DNA from: Nocardiopsis_B sediminis
GTDB lineage: Bacteria > Actinomycetota > Actinomycetes > Streptosporangiales > Streptosporangiaceae
Direction: 5' to 3'
NCBI RefSeq assembly: GCF_042650565.1
Contig: NZ_JBHSBH010000009.1
Coordinates: forward strand, 1-64,000
Length of the DNA stretch: 64,000 bases
The position numbers were made by a program, and so were the translations under genes. This document shows, in pieces, positions 15,458-27,553 of the stretch (positions are counted from its first letter, which is position 1; every line of letters begins with the position of its first letter). Under the pieces are notes generated by a model. It worked only from the letters and a program-made list of their open reading frames with translations. It ran no database searches and was not told where the DNA came from.

Positions 15458-17593
15458 TCAGCAGACCGTCCGCACCCGCACCAGGCACGCCTGTTCGGGG
15501 TGGAGGGCGGGGAAGCGCAGACCCACCGCCGTGAGCACCCGCCCCGGAACGCGTATCGGGCCCTCCGTGCTCCACGGGGCGGCGGGGTGCGGGGGCGGGG
15601 GCCCGGCCGGGTCGAGGAGGGTGACCTCGTAGTCGCGCGCGGGGTCGAGTCCCGGCAGTGGGATCGGGTCGGGTGCGGCGGGTTCGGCCGAGGCGAGACG
15701 GGCCAGGCAGAACACCGCCTCGGAGCGGTCGGCGGCCACCGTGCCGTGCAGGACGTCCGAGGCGTCGGTCAGGTCGGCGTGGACGGCGTCGCCGCTGTGC
15801 AGCAGGGGCCGGAGCTCCTTGTAGAGGGCGATGGCGCCCGCCAGCCGCTCCAGTTCCTCGGGCGGGACCCGGGTGATGTCCCATTCGATGCCGAAGTGGC
15901 CGAAGAGCGCCGTCGCGACGCGGAAGGACAGGTCGTGGGTGCGCCCGGTGGTGTGCGAGCGCGCGGCGCCGACGTGGGCGCCGATGAGCTCCGGCGGCAG
16001 GAACAGCCCGGTCCACAGTTGCACGGTCTGGCGTTCGAGGGGGTCGATGCAGTCGCTGGCCCAGACGCGGTCGGTGCGCTCCAGGATCTCCAGGTCCACG
16101 CGGCCGCCGCCGGAGGAGCAGCTCTCGATCTCGACCCGCGGGTGGCGCGCCCGCAGCTCGTCCAGCAGCCGGTAGACCGCGGTGGTCTGGGCGTGGACGC
16201 CGGCGCGTCCTTGGTGGCCGGCCTCGATGAGGTCGCGGTTGTGGTCCCACTTGAGGTAGCCGATGGCGTACTCGCCCAGCAGGGCGTCGAGCCGGGACAG
16301 GATGTGGGCGTAGGCGCCGGGGTGGGCGAGGTCGAGCACCTGCTGGTGGCGCCAGGGCACGGGCAGTGCGCCGTCGGGGCGGCGCAGGACCCAGCCGGGG
16401 TGGGCGCGGTACAGGGCGGAGTCGGGGTTGGCCATCTCGGGTTCGACCCACAGCCCGAACTCCATGCCCAGGCCGCGCACGCCGTCGACGAGGGGGTGCA
16501 GCCCCTGCGGCCACACGTCGGGGTCGACGTGCCAGTCGCCGAGCCCGGCGGTGTCGTCGCGGCGGCCGCGGAACCAGCCGTCGTCGAGCACGAACCGCTC
16601 CACGCCGATGCGGGCGGCGGTGCGGGCGAGGCCGAGGAGCCGGCCGGGGTCGTGGTCGAAGTAGACGGCCTCCCAGGTGTTGAGGACGACCGGGCGCGGC
16701 CGGCCGGGGCCGGGGTGGCCGGGGCGGGCGCGCAGGCGGCGGTGGAAGGCGGCGGCGATGCCGTCGAGGCCGCGCGCGCTGTAGGCGGCGTGGATCCAGG
16801 GGGTGGTGTAGGTGTCGCCGGGGGCGAGGATCACCTCTCCGGGCAGGAGGAGTTCGCCGCCGCCCAGCGCGGCGCCGCCCTCGGGCAGGCGCTCGGCGTA
16901 GGTGACGTGGCCGCCGCTCCAGGCGGTGTGCACGCCCCACACCTCGCCGCTGCGGAAGCCGAACCCGGGGGTTCCGGCGAGCAGGCCGATGGTGGCGTCG
17001 TGTCCGGTGCGGCCGCGGCGGCTCTCGCGCACCCACGCCCCGGTGGGGAACGGGTGGCGCTGGGGGTGGCGCTCCCGGGACCAGCGGCCGGTGAAGTCCA
17101 GGAGCTCGGCGGCGCGCCGGGGGACGGGCAGGGCCGCCTCCAGGCCGTCGAGGACGTAGGGGGTGTCGCCGTCGTTGCGCAGGGTGTGGCGCAGCCGGAG
17201 CAGGCCGGAGGGGTCCAGGTGCAGTTCGCCGGTGAGGGTGAGCGCGGCGGAGGCATCGGTGGCGCGGTAGGCGGCCGAGGCGGTGTCGTGGGTGCGGGGG
17301 CCGTCGAGGGTGAACGACGCCGCCCAGTCGGTGCCGGAGCGGTGCCCGCGCAGCCCGGGGCGCCCGCTGTAGCCGGTGCCGGGGTCGGGCACCAGCCCGG
17401 GCGGTGTCCAGGTGTCGGGGGCGTTGCCGACCTGCGGTGGGGCGGTGGCGCGCAGCAGCGCGTCGGCGGCCGTGCCGTCGAGGTCGCCCAGCGGTGCGCC
17501 CCAGTGCGCGACGGCGGGCAGGCCGGGCCCGCGCGCGTCCAGGACGATGCAGGCCTCGTCGGTGCTCAGGTGCAGGATGCCGGAGGGGTGCAT
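15458..17593 (-). CDS. Alpha-galactosidase, glycoside hydrolase family 36
   Basis: 711 residues, no signal peptide, so cytoplasmic. It hydrolyses alpha-1,6-linked galactose from oligosaccharides such as melibiose or raffinose. The family nucleophile is in GYLKWDHNRD (Asp near 450) and the acid/base in WASDCIDPLE (Asp near 514); LDDGWFRGRRDD and the SCSSGGGRVD segment are also characteristic, and the N-terminal beta-sandwich and C-terminal sheet are full length. It is the last gene of galT-galE-galK-agal, whose products then convert released galactose to UDP-galactose. Start ATG 17593 is tentative; ATG 17629 adds 12 residues. No strong ribosome site is visible. Confidence 0.92.
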   Translation of the reverse strand: MHPSGILHLSTDEACIVLDARGPGLPAVAHWGAPLGDLDGTAADALLRATAPPQVGNAPDTWTPPGLVPDPGTGYSGRPGLRGHRSGTDWAASFTLDGPRTHDTASAAYRATDASAALTLTGELHLDPSGLLRLRHTLRNDGDTPYVLDGLEAALPVPRRAAELLDFTGRWSRERHPQRHPFPTGAWVRESRRGRTGHDATIGLLAGTPGFGFRSGEVWGVHTAWSGGHVTYAERLPEGGAALGGGELLLPGEVILAPGDTYTTPWIHAAYSARGLDGIAAAFHRRLRARPGHPGPGRPRPVVLNTWEAVYFDHDPGRLLGLARTAARIGVERFVLDDGWFRGRRDDTAGLGDWHVDPDVWPQGLHPLVDGVRGLGMEFGLWVEPEMANPDSALYRAHPGWVLRRPDGALPVPWRHQQVLDLAHPGAYAHILSRLDALLGEYAIGYLKWDHNRDLIEAGHQGRAGVHAQTTAVYRLLDELRARHPRVEIESCSSGGGRVDLEILERTDRVWASDCIDPLERQTVQLWTGLFLPPELIGAHVGAARSHTTGRTHDLSFRVATALFGHFGIEWDITRVPPEELERLAGAIALYKELRPLLHSGDAVHADLTDASDVLHGTVAADRSEAVFCLARLASAEPAAPDPIPLPGLDPARDYEVTLLDPAGPPPPHPAAPWSTEGPIRVPGRVLTAVGLRFPALHPEQACLVRVRTVC

Positions 17594-17766
17594 GGGGGTG
17601 CCGGCTTTCTGGACGGGGCGGATGCCCATTCGGATGCCGGGCGGTGGCCGTGGCGGCCGCCCGGGGCGCGGGGTCGGTGCGGACGGGGTGGCGTGGGCGG
17701 TGGCGGCTCGGTCCGGGGCGGCTTATCGGGGGCGGGCTGGTGGGGCCTGGTGGGCGGTGTGCCGCT

Positions 17767-19038
<1,272 letters not shown>

Positions 19039-19139
19039 CTGATGACTCCTTGCTCAGGGACCCCGGCCCGGCCGGGGAGGAAGCGCGTCCGTGGCCATGG
19101 TGGCGTGCCGCAGCGGCACACCGGCAACCGGGCGGGGGG

Positions 19140-20122
19140 TCAGGCCGGTGCGGCTCCGGCGGCCGGTTCGGCGGAGGAGGTGGTGTGGAAGGCCCAGGCG
19201 TCGGCGATGATCTCGTGCAGGCCGGGGCGGGCGGGGGCCCAGCCGAGCCGGGAGCGGGCGAAATCGCTCGCGGCCACCAGGACGGCGGGGTCGCCGGGGC
19301 GGCGGGCGGCGTCGGTGTGGGGGATGGGGCGGCCGGTGACCTCGCGGCAGGCGTCGATGACCTCGCGCACCGAGAACCCGGCGCCGTTGCCCAGGTTGAA
19401 CACCTGGTGTGCGCCGGGCGCGCAGTTCTCCAGGGCGAGCAGGTGGGCGTCGGCGAGGTCGGCGACGTGGATGTAGTCGCGCACGCAGGTGCCGTCGGCG
19501 GTGGGGTAGTCGGTGCCGTGGACGGCGACGTGGCCGCGCTCGCCCGCTGCCACCTGGAGGACGATGGGCACCAGGTGGGTCTCTGTGGTGTGGCGTTCGC
19601 CGCGCCCCCCGTAGGCACCGGCGACGTTGAAGTAGCGCAGGCTCACGGCGCCCAGGCCGTGCATGCGGGCGTGCTCGGCCAGAGCGGCGTCGATCGCGGC
19701 CTTGGAGGCGCCGTAGGGGTTCGTGGGGCGGACGGGGGCGTCCTCGCGGATGGGGACGGATTCGGGCTCGCCGTAGACGGCGGCGGTCGAGGAGAACACG
19801 ATGCGGCCCACCCCGGCGGCGCGCATCGCCTCGAGCAGGGCGAGGGAGGCCCCGGTGTTGCCGCCCCAGTACAGATCGGGGCGGGCGACGGACTCGGCGA
19901 CGAGGGACTTGGCGGCGAAGTGCAGGACGGCGTCGATGCCGGTGGCCAGGGCTGCGGCGGCGTGCTCGCGGATGCCGCCCTCGATGAAGGTGCAGCCCTC
20001 GGGGACGGCGTCGCGGTGCCCGGTGGAGAGGTCGTCGAGCACGACGACGCCGTGCCCGGCCTCGACCAGCCGGGCGGCCACGACCGAACCGATGTAGCCG
20101 GCGCCGCCGGTGACCAGGATCC

Positions 20123-20126
<4 letters not shown>
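19140..20126 (-). CDS. galE: UDP-glucose 4-epimerase
   Basis: 328 residues, extended SDR family. Interconverts UDP-glucose and UDP-galactose with bound NAD. The motif VTGGAGYIGS opens the protein, FSSTAAVYGEPE and the catalytic YGASK follow near residues 120-150, and RYFNVAGA is intact. The GTG start at 20126 (after GGAAGGAG) overlaps the galT stop in GTGA. This is much shorter than the open frame through galT, which is a shadow. Confidence 0.96.
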
Positions 20127-21271
<1,145 letters not shown>

Positions 21272-21272
21272 A

Positions 21273-21296
21273 AATTCAGTCTAGTGCAGCTGAATT
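21273..21296. promoter_or_regulatory. Inverted repeat at the gal operon start, probable operator
   Basis: Perfect 7-bp arms AATTCAG (21273-21279) and CTGAATT (21290-21296) separated by 10 bases; arm centres are about 1.5 helical turns apart. On the minus strand a -10-like TAGACT falls inside the spacer/arm and would place the transcript start at or next to the galT GTG. A repressor binding here would block transcription. No regulator gene is adjacent. Confidence 0.5.
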
Positions 21297-21580
21297 CCCG
21301 GGCGGAAGTGGCCGCAGTTGATCGGAAATGATCGATCGCGCGAGTTGAATGACAGCGGTCGACCGGGAGATCCCGGTCGGCGTGGCTCCGGGGGCCGGGC
21401 GGGCAGGTACACCGGGTCAGGGCGGGACAAAGGCCGCGGTGCACGGGCGCGCCCCCTTCTGGGATCGGGGAGTGGGGGCTACGGTCTCCACACCGGCCGG
21501 GCCCGGCGGTCGCGCCGGGGCGCCGGGTGCACGACGGGGACCGCTCGGCGGGGCGGACGTGACGACGCAGGAAGGGGGCG

Positions 21581-22732
21581 GTGCCGGTGGCCTCTCTCGG
21601 TGGCGTCAGGGACCGTGCGCGGCACTACGGCCGCCTGGCGATGGAGCGCTACTGGGCGGCCCGGCGCCGCCGCCCCGGGTTCGACCACCTCGTGCGCGCC
21701 TACGAGCGCTACGCCGACCAGCGGGGCACCCAGCTCGCCGCGGCCGTGACCTACTACGCCTTCCTCTCCTTCTTCCCGCTGGTGGCCATCGCCTTCGCGG
21801 CCGTGGGCTACCTCGCGGCGTTCGAGGCGCCCGCGCGCGCCTACCTGGAGCAGGCCATCACCGGCGCGCTCCCGGGCATCGCCCCCGGCCTGGGGGTGGA
21901 CCAGATCGCCGGCGCGCGCACCGGCGCCGGGATCTTCGGCGCGGTCGGCCTGGTCTACGTCGGCCTGGCGGGTATCTCCGCCGTGCGCGAGGCGCTGCAC
22001 CAGATCTGGCTGAAGCACCCCTCCGACGGGCCCAACGTCGTCTGGGCCAAGGTGCAGGACGTGGCGATCATGCTGGCCGTGGGCGTGGCCATGCTGGCGT
22101 CGGTCGCGCTCACCGGCACGGCGCAGGCGGCGACGCGGTGGCTGCTGTCGTGGGTGCACCTGGAGGGCTCCCTCGCCGCGGTGGCCGCCACCCGCCTGCT
22201 GGGCCCGCTGATCGCGATCGCGGTGAGCATGCTCGTCTTCCTGTTGCTGTTCGGGCGGCTGTCGGGCACCCGCCGGCCCCTGCGGCTGCTGTGGCGCGGG
22301 GCGCTGCTGGCGGCGGTGGCCTTCGAGGTCCTCAAGGCCGCCGGGGCGCTGCTCATCAGCGGCACCCTCGGCAACCCGGTCTATGCGTCCTTTGCGGTCC
22401 TGGTGGGGCTGCTCGTGTGGATCAACATCGTCATGCGGGTGGTGCTGTTCTGCGCCGCCTGGACCGCGACCTGGCTGCCGGTGCCGCCGCCCTACCAGGG
22501 GACGGTGCCGGTCCCGCTGGTCACGGGGCGCGCCGCGGCCGAACCGGTGCACCCCGCCGCCCATCCCGGCGTCGAGCGGGAGGCGCCCTCCGGGGGACGC
22601 GGCGCGGCGCTGCTGCGCGGCATCGGGGCCGCGGCCCGGCGGGCGGCGCTGCCCTCGGCCCTCGCCGGCGCCGTCGGGTATGCGGTCTGGGCCCGCCGCC
22701 GTTCGCTCCGGCACGGCCGGTCCGCGCGGTGA
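21581..22732 (+). CDS. YihY/virulence factor BrkB family membrane protein
   Basis: 383 residues with about six membrane segments, including LAAAVTYYAFLSFFPLVAIA, IFGAVGLVYVGLAGISAVRE and ASFAVLVGLLVWINIVMRVV. The TYYAFLSFFP motif and the later LLLFGRLSGTRRPLRLLWRG region are hallmarks of the YihY/BrkB family, often called ribonuclease BN by old mistake. No enzymatic role is proven; some members affect stress resistance or transport. The tail of 80 residues is probably cytoplasmic. GTG 21581 follows GGAAGGGGGC; GTG 21587 is also possible. It is divergent from galT. Confidence 0.88.
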   Translation: MPVASLGGVRDRARHYGRLAMERYWAARRRRPGFDHLVRAYERYADQRGTQLAAAVTYYAFLSFFPLVAIAFAAVGYLAAFEAPARAYLEQAITGALPGIAPGLGVDQIAGARTGAGIFGAVGLVYVGLAGISAVREALHQIWLKHPSDGPNVVWAKVQDVAIMLAVGVAMLASVALTGTAQAATRWLLSWVHLEGSLAAVAATRLLGPLIAIAVSMLVFLLLFGRLSGTRRPLRLLWRGALLAAVAFEVLKAAGALLISGTLGNPVYASFAVLVGLLVWINIVMRVVLFCAAWTATWLPVPPPYQGTVPVPLVTGRAAAEPVHPAAHPGVEREAPSGGRGAALLRGIGAAARRAALPSALAGAVGYAVWARRRSLRHGRSAR

Positions 22733-23209
22733 GTGTGTCCGGCCGGGAGCCGATATGGTGTCCGATACCGGACGCACGCACCGCCAAACATCACGTATTC
22801 GTCACTTCCCGGTAAGCCACTCGGATGTTGTGTACCGTGATACGTGATCACGGGGGGTGGCGTGTACCCGGCGTCCGGACGGGCCGACCGCCCACCGGCG
22901 CCTACCGGGTGCCCGCGAATCCGCGTCGGCGTGCGCGGATACAGGGGCGGGCCGGGCAGGGCCCGGCGACCGCCTTCCAACGGGGCTCATGGCGCGTCTG
23001 ACATCCTCGGCCGCCCGATAGGCCGCCGCGCGTTTCCCAGGAGGCCGCAGGCGGCTCCGGCCGGGAGCCCGAGGGGGCGAATCCGCGATCGATCACACCG
23101 GGGGAGTGGAATCGGCGATGGCGCACACGGACACGCGGGGCAGCGCCTCGCCTATCGTGCGTCATGTGCCGGTGGGCGAGCCGGTCCGACGACTGTGCGG
23201 AGGTTGATC
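22733..23209. other. Intergenic region before the YbdK-type ligase
   Basis: 477 bases with no supported gene; open frames on both strands have non-coding-like composition. A perfect 10-bp palindrome CGTGATCACG lies at 22843-22852 in the less GC-rich first part and may be part of a promoter. GGAGG at 23200-23204 is the ribosome site of the next gene. Confidence 0.4.
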
Positions 23210-24463
23210 GTGGCCATCCAATTCAACGCATCCGAACGCGCCACCCTCGGAGTGGAGTGGGAACTCCAGCTCGTCGACCTCCACACCCGCCACCTGCGGC
23301 AAGAGGCCCAGCAGGTCTTGGGCGAGCTCCCCGACCTCAGCGAGACCCCCGCCCACCCGCCGCTGCGCCACGAGCTCATGCAGTGCACGGTCGAGGTGGT
23401 CACGGGCATCTGCGAGACCGTCGACGAGGCCAAGGCCGACCTCGCGCGCACCATCGGGCGGCTCGACGACGTCCTCGAGCCGCGCGGGGCGGGCCTGCTG
23501 TGCGCGGGCACCCACCCGCTCGACGACTGGCGCGACCAGACCCTGTCGCCGGTGCAGCGCTACGGCGAGCTCATCGACCAGATGCAGTGGCTGGCGCGGC
23601 GCATCCTCACGTTCGGCGTCCACGTCCACGTCGGTGTCCGCTCGCAGGAGAAAGCGGTCCCTATCCTCAACGCGCTCTCCAAGTACCTCCCCCACTTCCT
23701 CGCGCTCACGGCGTCCAGCCCCTTCTGGAGCGGCCACGACACCGGCCTGGCATCGAGCAGATCCATCATCTTCGGCGCCCTGCCCACGGCCGGCCCGCCG
23801 CCGCGCCTGTCCGACTGGGGCGCGTTCGAGGACTACATGGAGACCCTGCTGCGGGCCGACACCATCTCCAGCATCAAGGAGGTGTGGTGGGACGTCCGGC
23901 CGCACCCCGACTTCGGGACCATCGAGATCCGGATGTTCGACGGCATCCCCACACTGCGCGAGGTCGGCATGGCGGCGGCGCTCTCGCAGTCCCTGGTGAG
24001 CCTGTTCGACCAGCAGCTCGACCGCGGCTACGGCCTGCCCGCCCCGCCGCCCTGGGTGGTCGCCGACAACAAGTGGCGGGCCACCCGCTACGGACTCGAC
24101 GCCCGCGTCATCACCGACGAGCACGGCACCACCGTGCCGCTGCGCGACGACCTCTATGAGCTGATCCGCGAACTCGAACCGGTGGCCGCCCGCTTGGGCT
24201 GCGCCGACGACCTCGACGTGGCCTCGGAGATCCTCGACAAGGGGGCCTCCTACGAGCGCCAGCGGGCCGTGATCGAGCAGGGCGGGACGCTCAACGACGT
24301 CGTCGACGCACTCACGGCCGAATTCCGCGCCGGGGGGATCGGCCCGTCCACGGGCGCCGACATCCCCCCTGGGCGCACAGCACCCGACGACGCCGGCGAC
24401 GGCACAGGAGCCGGCCGGCACCATCCGCCGAGGAACAGGGGACCATCCCATGCAGGGGCGTGA
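23210..24463 (+). CDS. YbdK-type carboxylate-amine ligase / glutamate-cysteine ligase family
   Basis: 417 residues of the GCS2 fold. The N-terminus ATLGVEWELQLVDLHT carries the Mg-ATP binding Glu residues of the family (GVExE), and FGVHVHVGVRSQEKA the His-rich core motif; WWDVRPHPDFGTIEIRMFD is also diagnostic. E. coli YbdK has weak glutamate-cysteine ligase activity; the physiological reaction in actinobacteria is not known. A 50-residue Pro/Asp/Gly-rich tail follows the domain. GTG 23210 was chosen because GGAGG precedes it by 6 bases. The 3' end overlaps the next gene by 14 bases, so the two are probably co-expressed. Confidence 0.88.
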   Translation: MAIQFNASERATLGVEWELQLVDLHTRHLRQEAQQVLGELPDLSETPAHPPLRHELMQCTVEVVTGICETVDEAKADLARTIGRLDDVLEPRGAGLLCAGTHPLDDWRDQTLSPVQRYGELIDQMQWLARRILTFGVHVHVGVRSQEKAVPILNALSKYLPHFLALTASSPFWSGHDTGLASSRSIIFGALPTAGPPPRLSDWGAFEDYMETLLRADTISSIKEVWWDVRPHPDFGTIEIRMFDGIPTLREVGMAAALSQSLVSLFDQQLDRGYGLPAPPPWVVADNKWRATRYGLDARVITDEHGTTVPLRDDLYELIRELEPVAARLGCADDLDVASEILDKGASYERQRAVIEQGGTLNDVVDALTAEFRAGGIGPSTGADIPPGRTAPDDAGDGTGAGRHHPPRNRGPSHAGA

Positions 24464-25688
24464 CCTGCGCGAACAGCTGACCGCGTTTCTGGCTCGCCGT
24501 GAGCGCGAGTTCATCGAATTCCGGCGCGATCTCCACATGCACCCCGAGCTGGCGTTCGCCGAGCATCGGACCACACAGAGACTGGCCGAGCGGCTGCGCG
24601 CCGCCGGCCTGGCGCCGCGGACCCTCCCGCAGGGGACCGGCCTGATCTGCGACATCGGATCGGGCGACGGCCCCACGGTCGCGCTGCGCGGCGACATCGA
24701 CGCGCTTCCGCTCACCGACGAGAAGGACGTCCCCTACCGCTCCACCGTCCCGGGCGCCGCGCACGCCTGCGGCCACGACGTGCACACCACGGTCCTGCTG
24801 GCCACCGGGTTGTTCCTGGCCCAGCAGGCCAACGCCGGCGCGCTGCCCGGGCGGGTGCGGCTCATCTTCCAGCCCGCCGAGGAGCTGCCCGGCGGCGCCC
24901 GTGAGGTGATCGACGCCGGCGGGATCGAGGGCGTCGACCGGATCTTCGCGCTCCACTGCGACCCCCGCCTGCTGTGCGGGCAGGTGGGGCTGCGCACCGG
25001 CCCCATCACCGCCGCCTGCGACCAGCTGCTGGTGCGGCTCTCGGGGGCGGGCGGGCACACGGCCCGGCCGCACCTGACCACGGACCTGGTCTACGCGCTC
25101 GGCAAGATCGTCACCGAGCTGCCGGCGGCCCTGTCGCGGCGCGTCGACCCCCGCGCGAGCTTCAGCCTCGTCTGGGGCCGGGTCAGCGCCGGGTCGGCGC
25201 CCAACGCCATCCCCGACGACGGCGTGGCCGAGGGCACGGTGCGCTGCCTCGACGACGACGCCTGGCACGCCGCCCCCGACATCATCAAGGAACTCATCGA
25301 CTCCGTGGCCTCGGCCTACGGCGCCGCCGCCGAGCTGGACTACCGGCGCGGCGTGCCGCCCACGGTCAACGAGGCCGGCAGCGTGCAGATGCTGCGCGAC
25401 GCCTGCGCCCAGACCCTGGGGCCCGAGGCCATCGCCGCCACGCCGCAGAGCCTCGGCGGCGAGGACTTCGCCTGGTACCTCGAGCACGTTCCCGGTGCGC
25501 TGGCCCGGCTGGGCACGCACTCGCCCACCTCCGACGCGCCGATGCTGGACCTGCACCGGGGGACCTTCGACGTCGACGAGCGCGCGATCGGGGTCGGCGT
25601 CCAGGTCATGGCGGCCGCCGCGCTCACCTCCCTGTGGGAGGGCGCGCGCCCGGCCGGCGACCAGATGGAGGACGCCGCTCTGGCCTGA
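24450..25688 (+). CDS. M20 family metal-dependent amidohydrolase
   Basis: 412 residues. Metal ligands are visible in GDIDALPL, HACGHDVHTT and QPAEELPGGAREV (catalytic Glu pair), with a late GGEDFAWYLEHVPG; the dimerisation/lid domain lies between (GAGGHTARPHLTTD). The family (hippurate hydrolase, N-acyl amino acid or peptidyl-ligand hydrolases) cleaves acyl-amide bonds of amino acids. The ATG overlaps the YbdK-type gene by 14 bases, so the pair may make and break the same kind of amide, an idea from context only. Confidence 0.9.
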   Translation: MQGRDLREQLTAFLARREREFIEFRRDLHMHPELAFAEHRTTQRLAERLRAAGLAPRTLPQGTGLICDIGSGDGPTVALRGDIDALPLTDEKDVPYRSTVPGAAHACGHDVHTTVLLATGLFLAQQANAGALPGRVRLIFQPAEELPGGAREVIDAGGIEGVDRIFALHCDPRLLCGQVGLRTGPITAACDQLLVRLSGAGGHTARPHLTTDLVYALGKIVTELPAALSRRVDPRASFSLVWGRVSAGSAPNAIPDDGVAEGTVRCLDDDAWHAAPDIIKELIDSVASAYGAAAELDYRRGVPPTVNEAGSVQMLRDACAQTLGPEAIAATPQSLGGEDFAWYLEHVPGALARLGTHSPTSDAPMLDLHRGTFDVDERAIGVGVQVMAAAALTSLWEGARPAGDQMEDAALA

Positions 25689-25739
25689 CCTGGGGGTGGG
25701 AAGGGCGACGCACCGGGCCGCCGGTGGCATCCTGAACGC

Positions 25740-26837
25740 ATGAGCCACGACGTGACCCTCGACCGGATCCGGCAGGCCCCCAAGGTGCTGCTGCACGACC
25801 ACCTCGACGGCGGCCTGCGGCCGGCGACGATCGTCGACCTCGCCGACGCCGCCGGCTACGCCGAGCTGCCCACCAAGGACCCCGCCGAGCTGGGCGTGTG
25901 GTTCCGCGAGGCGTCGCACTCCGGCGCGCTGGAACGCTACCTGGAGACCTTCCGGCACACCGTGGGCGTCATGCAGACCCGCGAGGCCCTGGTGCGGGTG
26001 GCCGCCGAATGCGCCGAGGACCTCGCGGCCGACGGCGTGGTCTACGCGGAGGTCCGCTACGCACCCGAACAGCACCTGGAGGCCGGGCTCACCCTGGACC
26101 AGGTGATCGAGGCGGTGCAGGAGGGCTTCGAACTGGGCCGGGCGCGCGCGGCCGAGCAGGGGCACACCATCACGGTGGGCACGCTGCTCACCGCCATGCG
26201 CCACGCCGCGCGCTCGCGCGAGATCGCCGAGCTGGCCGTGCGCTACCGCGACTCCGGGGTGGCCGGGTTCGATATCGCCGGGGCCGAGGCCGGCCACCCG
26301 CCCACCCGCCACCTGGACGCCTTCGAGTACCTGCGCCGCGAGAACGCCCACTTCACCATCCACGCGGGCGAGGCGTTCGGGCTGCCGTCGATCTGGGAGG
26401 CGCTGCAATGGTGCGGTGCCGACCGGCTCGGGCACGGGGTGCGGATCGTCGACGACATCGAGCAGGCGCCCGGCGGCAAGGCCCGCCTGGGCCGGCTGGC
26501 GGGCTACGTCCGCGACAAGCGCGTGCCGCTGGAGATGTGCCCGACCTCCAACGTGCAGACGGGCGCGGCGCCCTCGATCGGAGAGCACCCGATCGGGCTG
26601 CTGCGCAGGCTGAACTTCCGGGTGACGGTGAACACCGACAACCGGCTCCAGAGCGGCACGACCCTGTCGGCGGAGTTCGCGAAGCTGTGCGAGGCTTTCG
26701 GCTACGACTGGGACGACCTCCAGTGGTTCACCGTCAACGCCATGAAGTCGGCGTTCCTGCCGTTCGACGAGCGGCTGGCGCTGATCAACGGGCGGATCAA
26801 GCCGGGGTTCGCGCAGCTGAAGTGGGCCTCCAGATGA
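25740..26837 (+). CDS. add: Adenosine deaminase
   Basis: 365 residues, TIM barrel. Deaminates adenosine or deoxyadenosine to inosine in purine salvage. Zinc and catalytic motifs are intact: LHDHLDGGLRP, FTIHAGEAFG (catalytic Glu), RLGHGVRIVDD and VTVNTDNRLQSGT, with a normal C-terminus. It is 51 bases after the amidohydrolase and overlaps the next gene in ATGA. Inosine produced here can be used by the purine nucleoside phosphorylase encoded at 27982-28812. Confidence 0.96.
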   Translation: MSHDVTLDRIRQAPKVLLHDHLDGGLRPATIVDLADAAGYAELPTKDPAELGVWFREASHSGALERYLETFRHTVGVMQTREALVRVAAECAEDLAADGVVYAEVRYAPEQHLEAGLTLDQVIEAVQEGFELGRARAAEQGHTITVGTLLTAMRHAARSREIAELAVRYRDSGVAGFDIAGAEAGHPPTRHLDAFEYLRRENAHFTIHAGEAFGLPSIWEALQWCGADRLGHGVRIVDDIEQAPGGKARLGRLAGYVRDKRVPLEMCPTSNVQTGAAPSIGEHPIGLLRRLNFRVTVNTDNRLQSGTTLSAEFAKLCEAFGYDWDDLQWFTVNAMKSAFLPFDERLALINGRIKPGFAQLKWASR

Positions 26838-27430
26838 AGCCGCTGACCGCGCCCGTGTCGCGGGTCATGGCGTGGGTCTGGGCCGGCATCGTGGTCGTGC
26901 TGCTGGGGGATCTCGCGCTCAACGGGTCGGGGCGCAGCTCGCTCGTCGCCGGCGCGGTGCTGCTGGTGAGCGTGGGCGCGGCCTACGTCCTGTGGATGCG
27001 GCCGCGCGTGGTGCCCACGCAGCGCGGCCTGCGGATCATCAACCCGATGCGCGAGACGTTCGTGCCGTGGTCGGCGTTCACCTGGGCCGACGTCACCGAT
27101 GTGCTGCGGGTGCACGCCGGCGACCGGGTCGTGCGGGCGTGGCCGCTGCGCGAGACCAAGCGCGCGCAGGTCCGCGAGAACCTGCGCCGTGCGGGCGACG
27201 GGGTCGCGCTGGACGACGACGCCGACCCCCGTGAGCTGCGCCCCATGGACCTGGCGGCCCGGGAGCTGCGCCGTGAGGCCGAGCGCCGCAAGGCCGACCC
27301 GGCGCCCTCGGGGCCAGAGCCGGCGGGCGCCCCCGGTGTGACCGAGCCGACGACGGTGTGGTCGCCCGACTCCGTGGCGGCCCTGCTGATCCCACTGTTC
27401 CTGCTGGCCATGGCCCTTTTGGTCGGCTGA
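26834..27430 (+). CDS. PH-like domain membrane protein
   Basis: 198 residues. Two N-terminal membrane segments (VSRVMAWVWAGIVVVLLGDL and SLVAGAVLLVSVGAAYVLWM) precede a bacterial PH-like domain with GLRIINPMRETFVPWSAFTW. The helical charged part and a final hydrophobic segment AALLIPLFLLAMALLVG follow. It overlaps adenosine deaminase by 4 bases (ATGA) and so is translationally coupled, but no functional connection is known. A terminator with TTTT follows. Confidence 0.82.
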   Translation: MKPLTAPVSRVMAWVWAGIVVVLLGDLALNGSGRSSLVAGAVLLVSVGAAYVLWMRPRVVPTQRGLRIINPMRETFVPWSAFTWADVTDVLRVHAGDRVVRAWPLRETKRAQVRENLRRAGDGVALDDDADPRELRPMDLAARELRREAERRKADPAPSGPEPAGAPGVTEPTTVWSPDSVAALLIPLFLLAMALLVG

Positions 27431-27452
27431 CGAACGGGGGCGGTGCACACCG

Positions 27453-27487
27453 CGGGGGGCGTCCGGATGCCGGGCGTCCCCCGTTTT
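27453..27487 (+). terminator. Terminator after the add operon
   Basis: 14-bp stem CGGGGGGCGTCCGG / CCGGGCGTCCCCCG with ATG loop and two wobble pairs, followed by TTTT. Confidence 0.85.
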
Positions 27488-27501
27488 CGGTGCGGGCGGG
27501 G

Positions 27502-27543
27502 TTGACCCCGGCGATCAATGCTGATTAGGTAAGGCATGCCTAA
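27502..27543 (+). promoter_or_regulatory. Promoter with iron box (DmdR1/IdeR type) and no gene behind it
   Basis: TTAGGTAAGGCATGCCTAA (27525-27543) matches the DmdR1/IdeR iron-box consensus at 15 of 19 positions. A -35-like TTGACC lies at 27502-27507, 17 bases before a -10-like TTAGGT (27525-27530) inside the box, the usual layout for iron repression. Reading rightwards there is no gene for over 400 bases; instead a 14-bp hairpin follows (27554-27592). The other direction runs into the convergent terminator. An iron-regulated small RNA or the promoter of a lost gene are the two readings. Confidence 0.6.
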
Positions 27544-27553
27544 GGAAATGGGC

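Noticed and set aside
22733..23209. Possible riboswitch or small gene in the long gap before the YbdK-type ligase
   Set aside because: No known riboswitch motif matched by eye, and no frame with coding-like codon use; only a 10-bp palindrome was noted.
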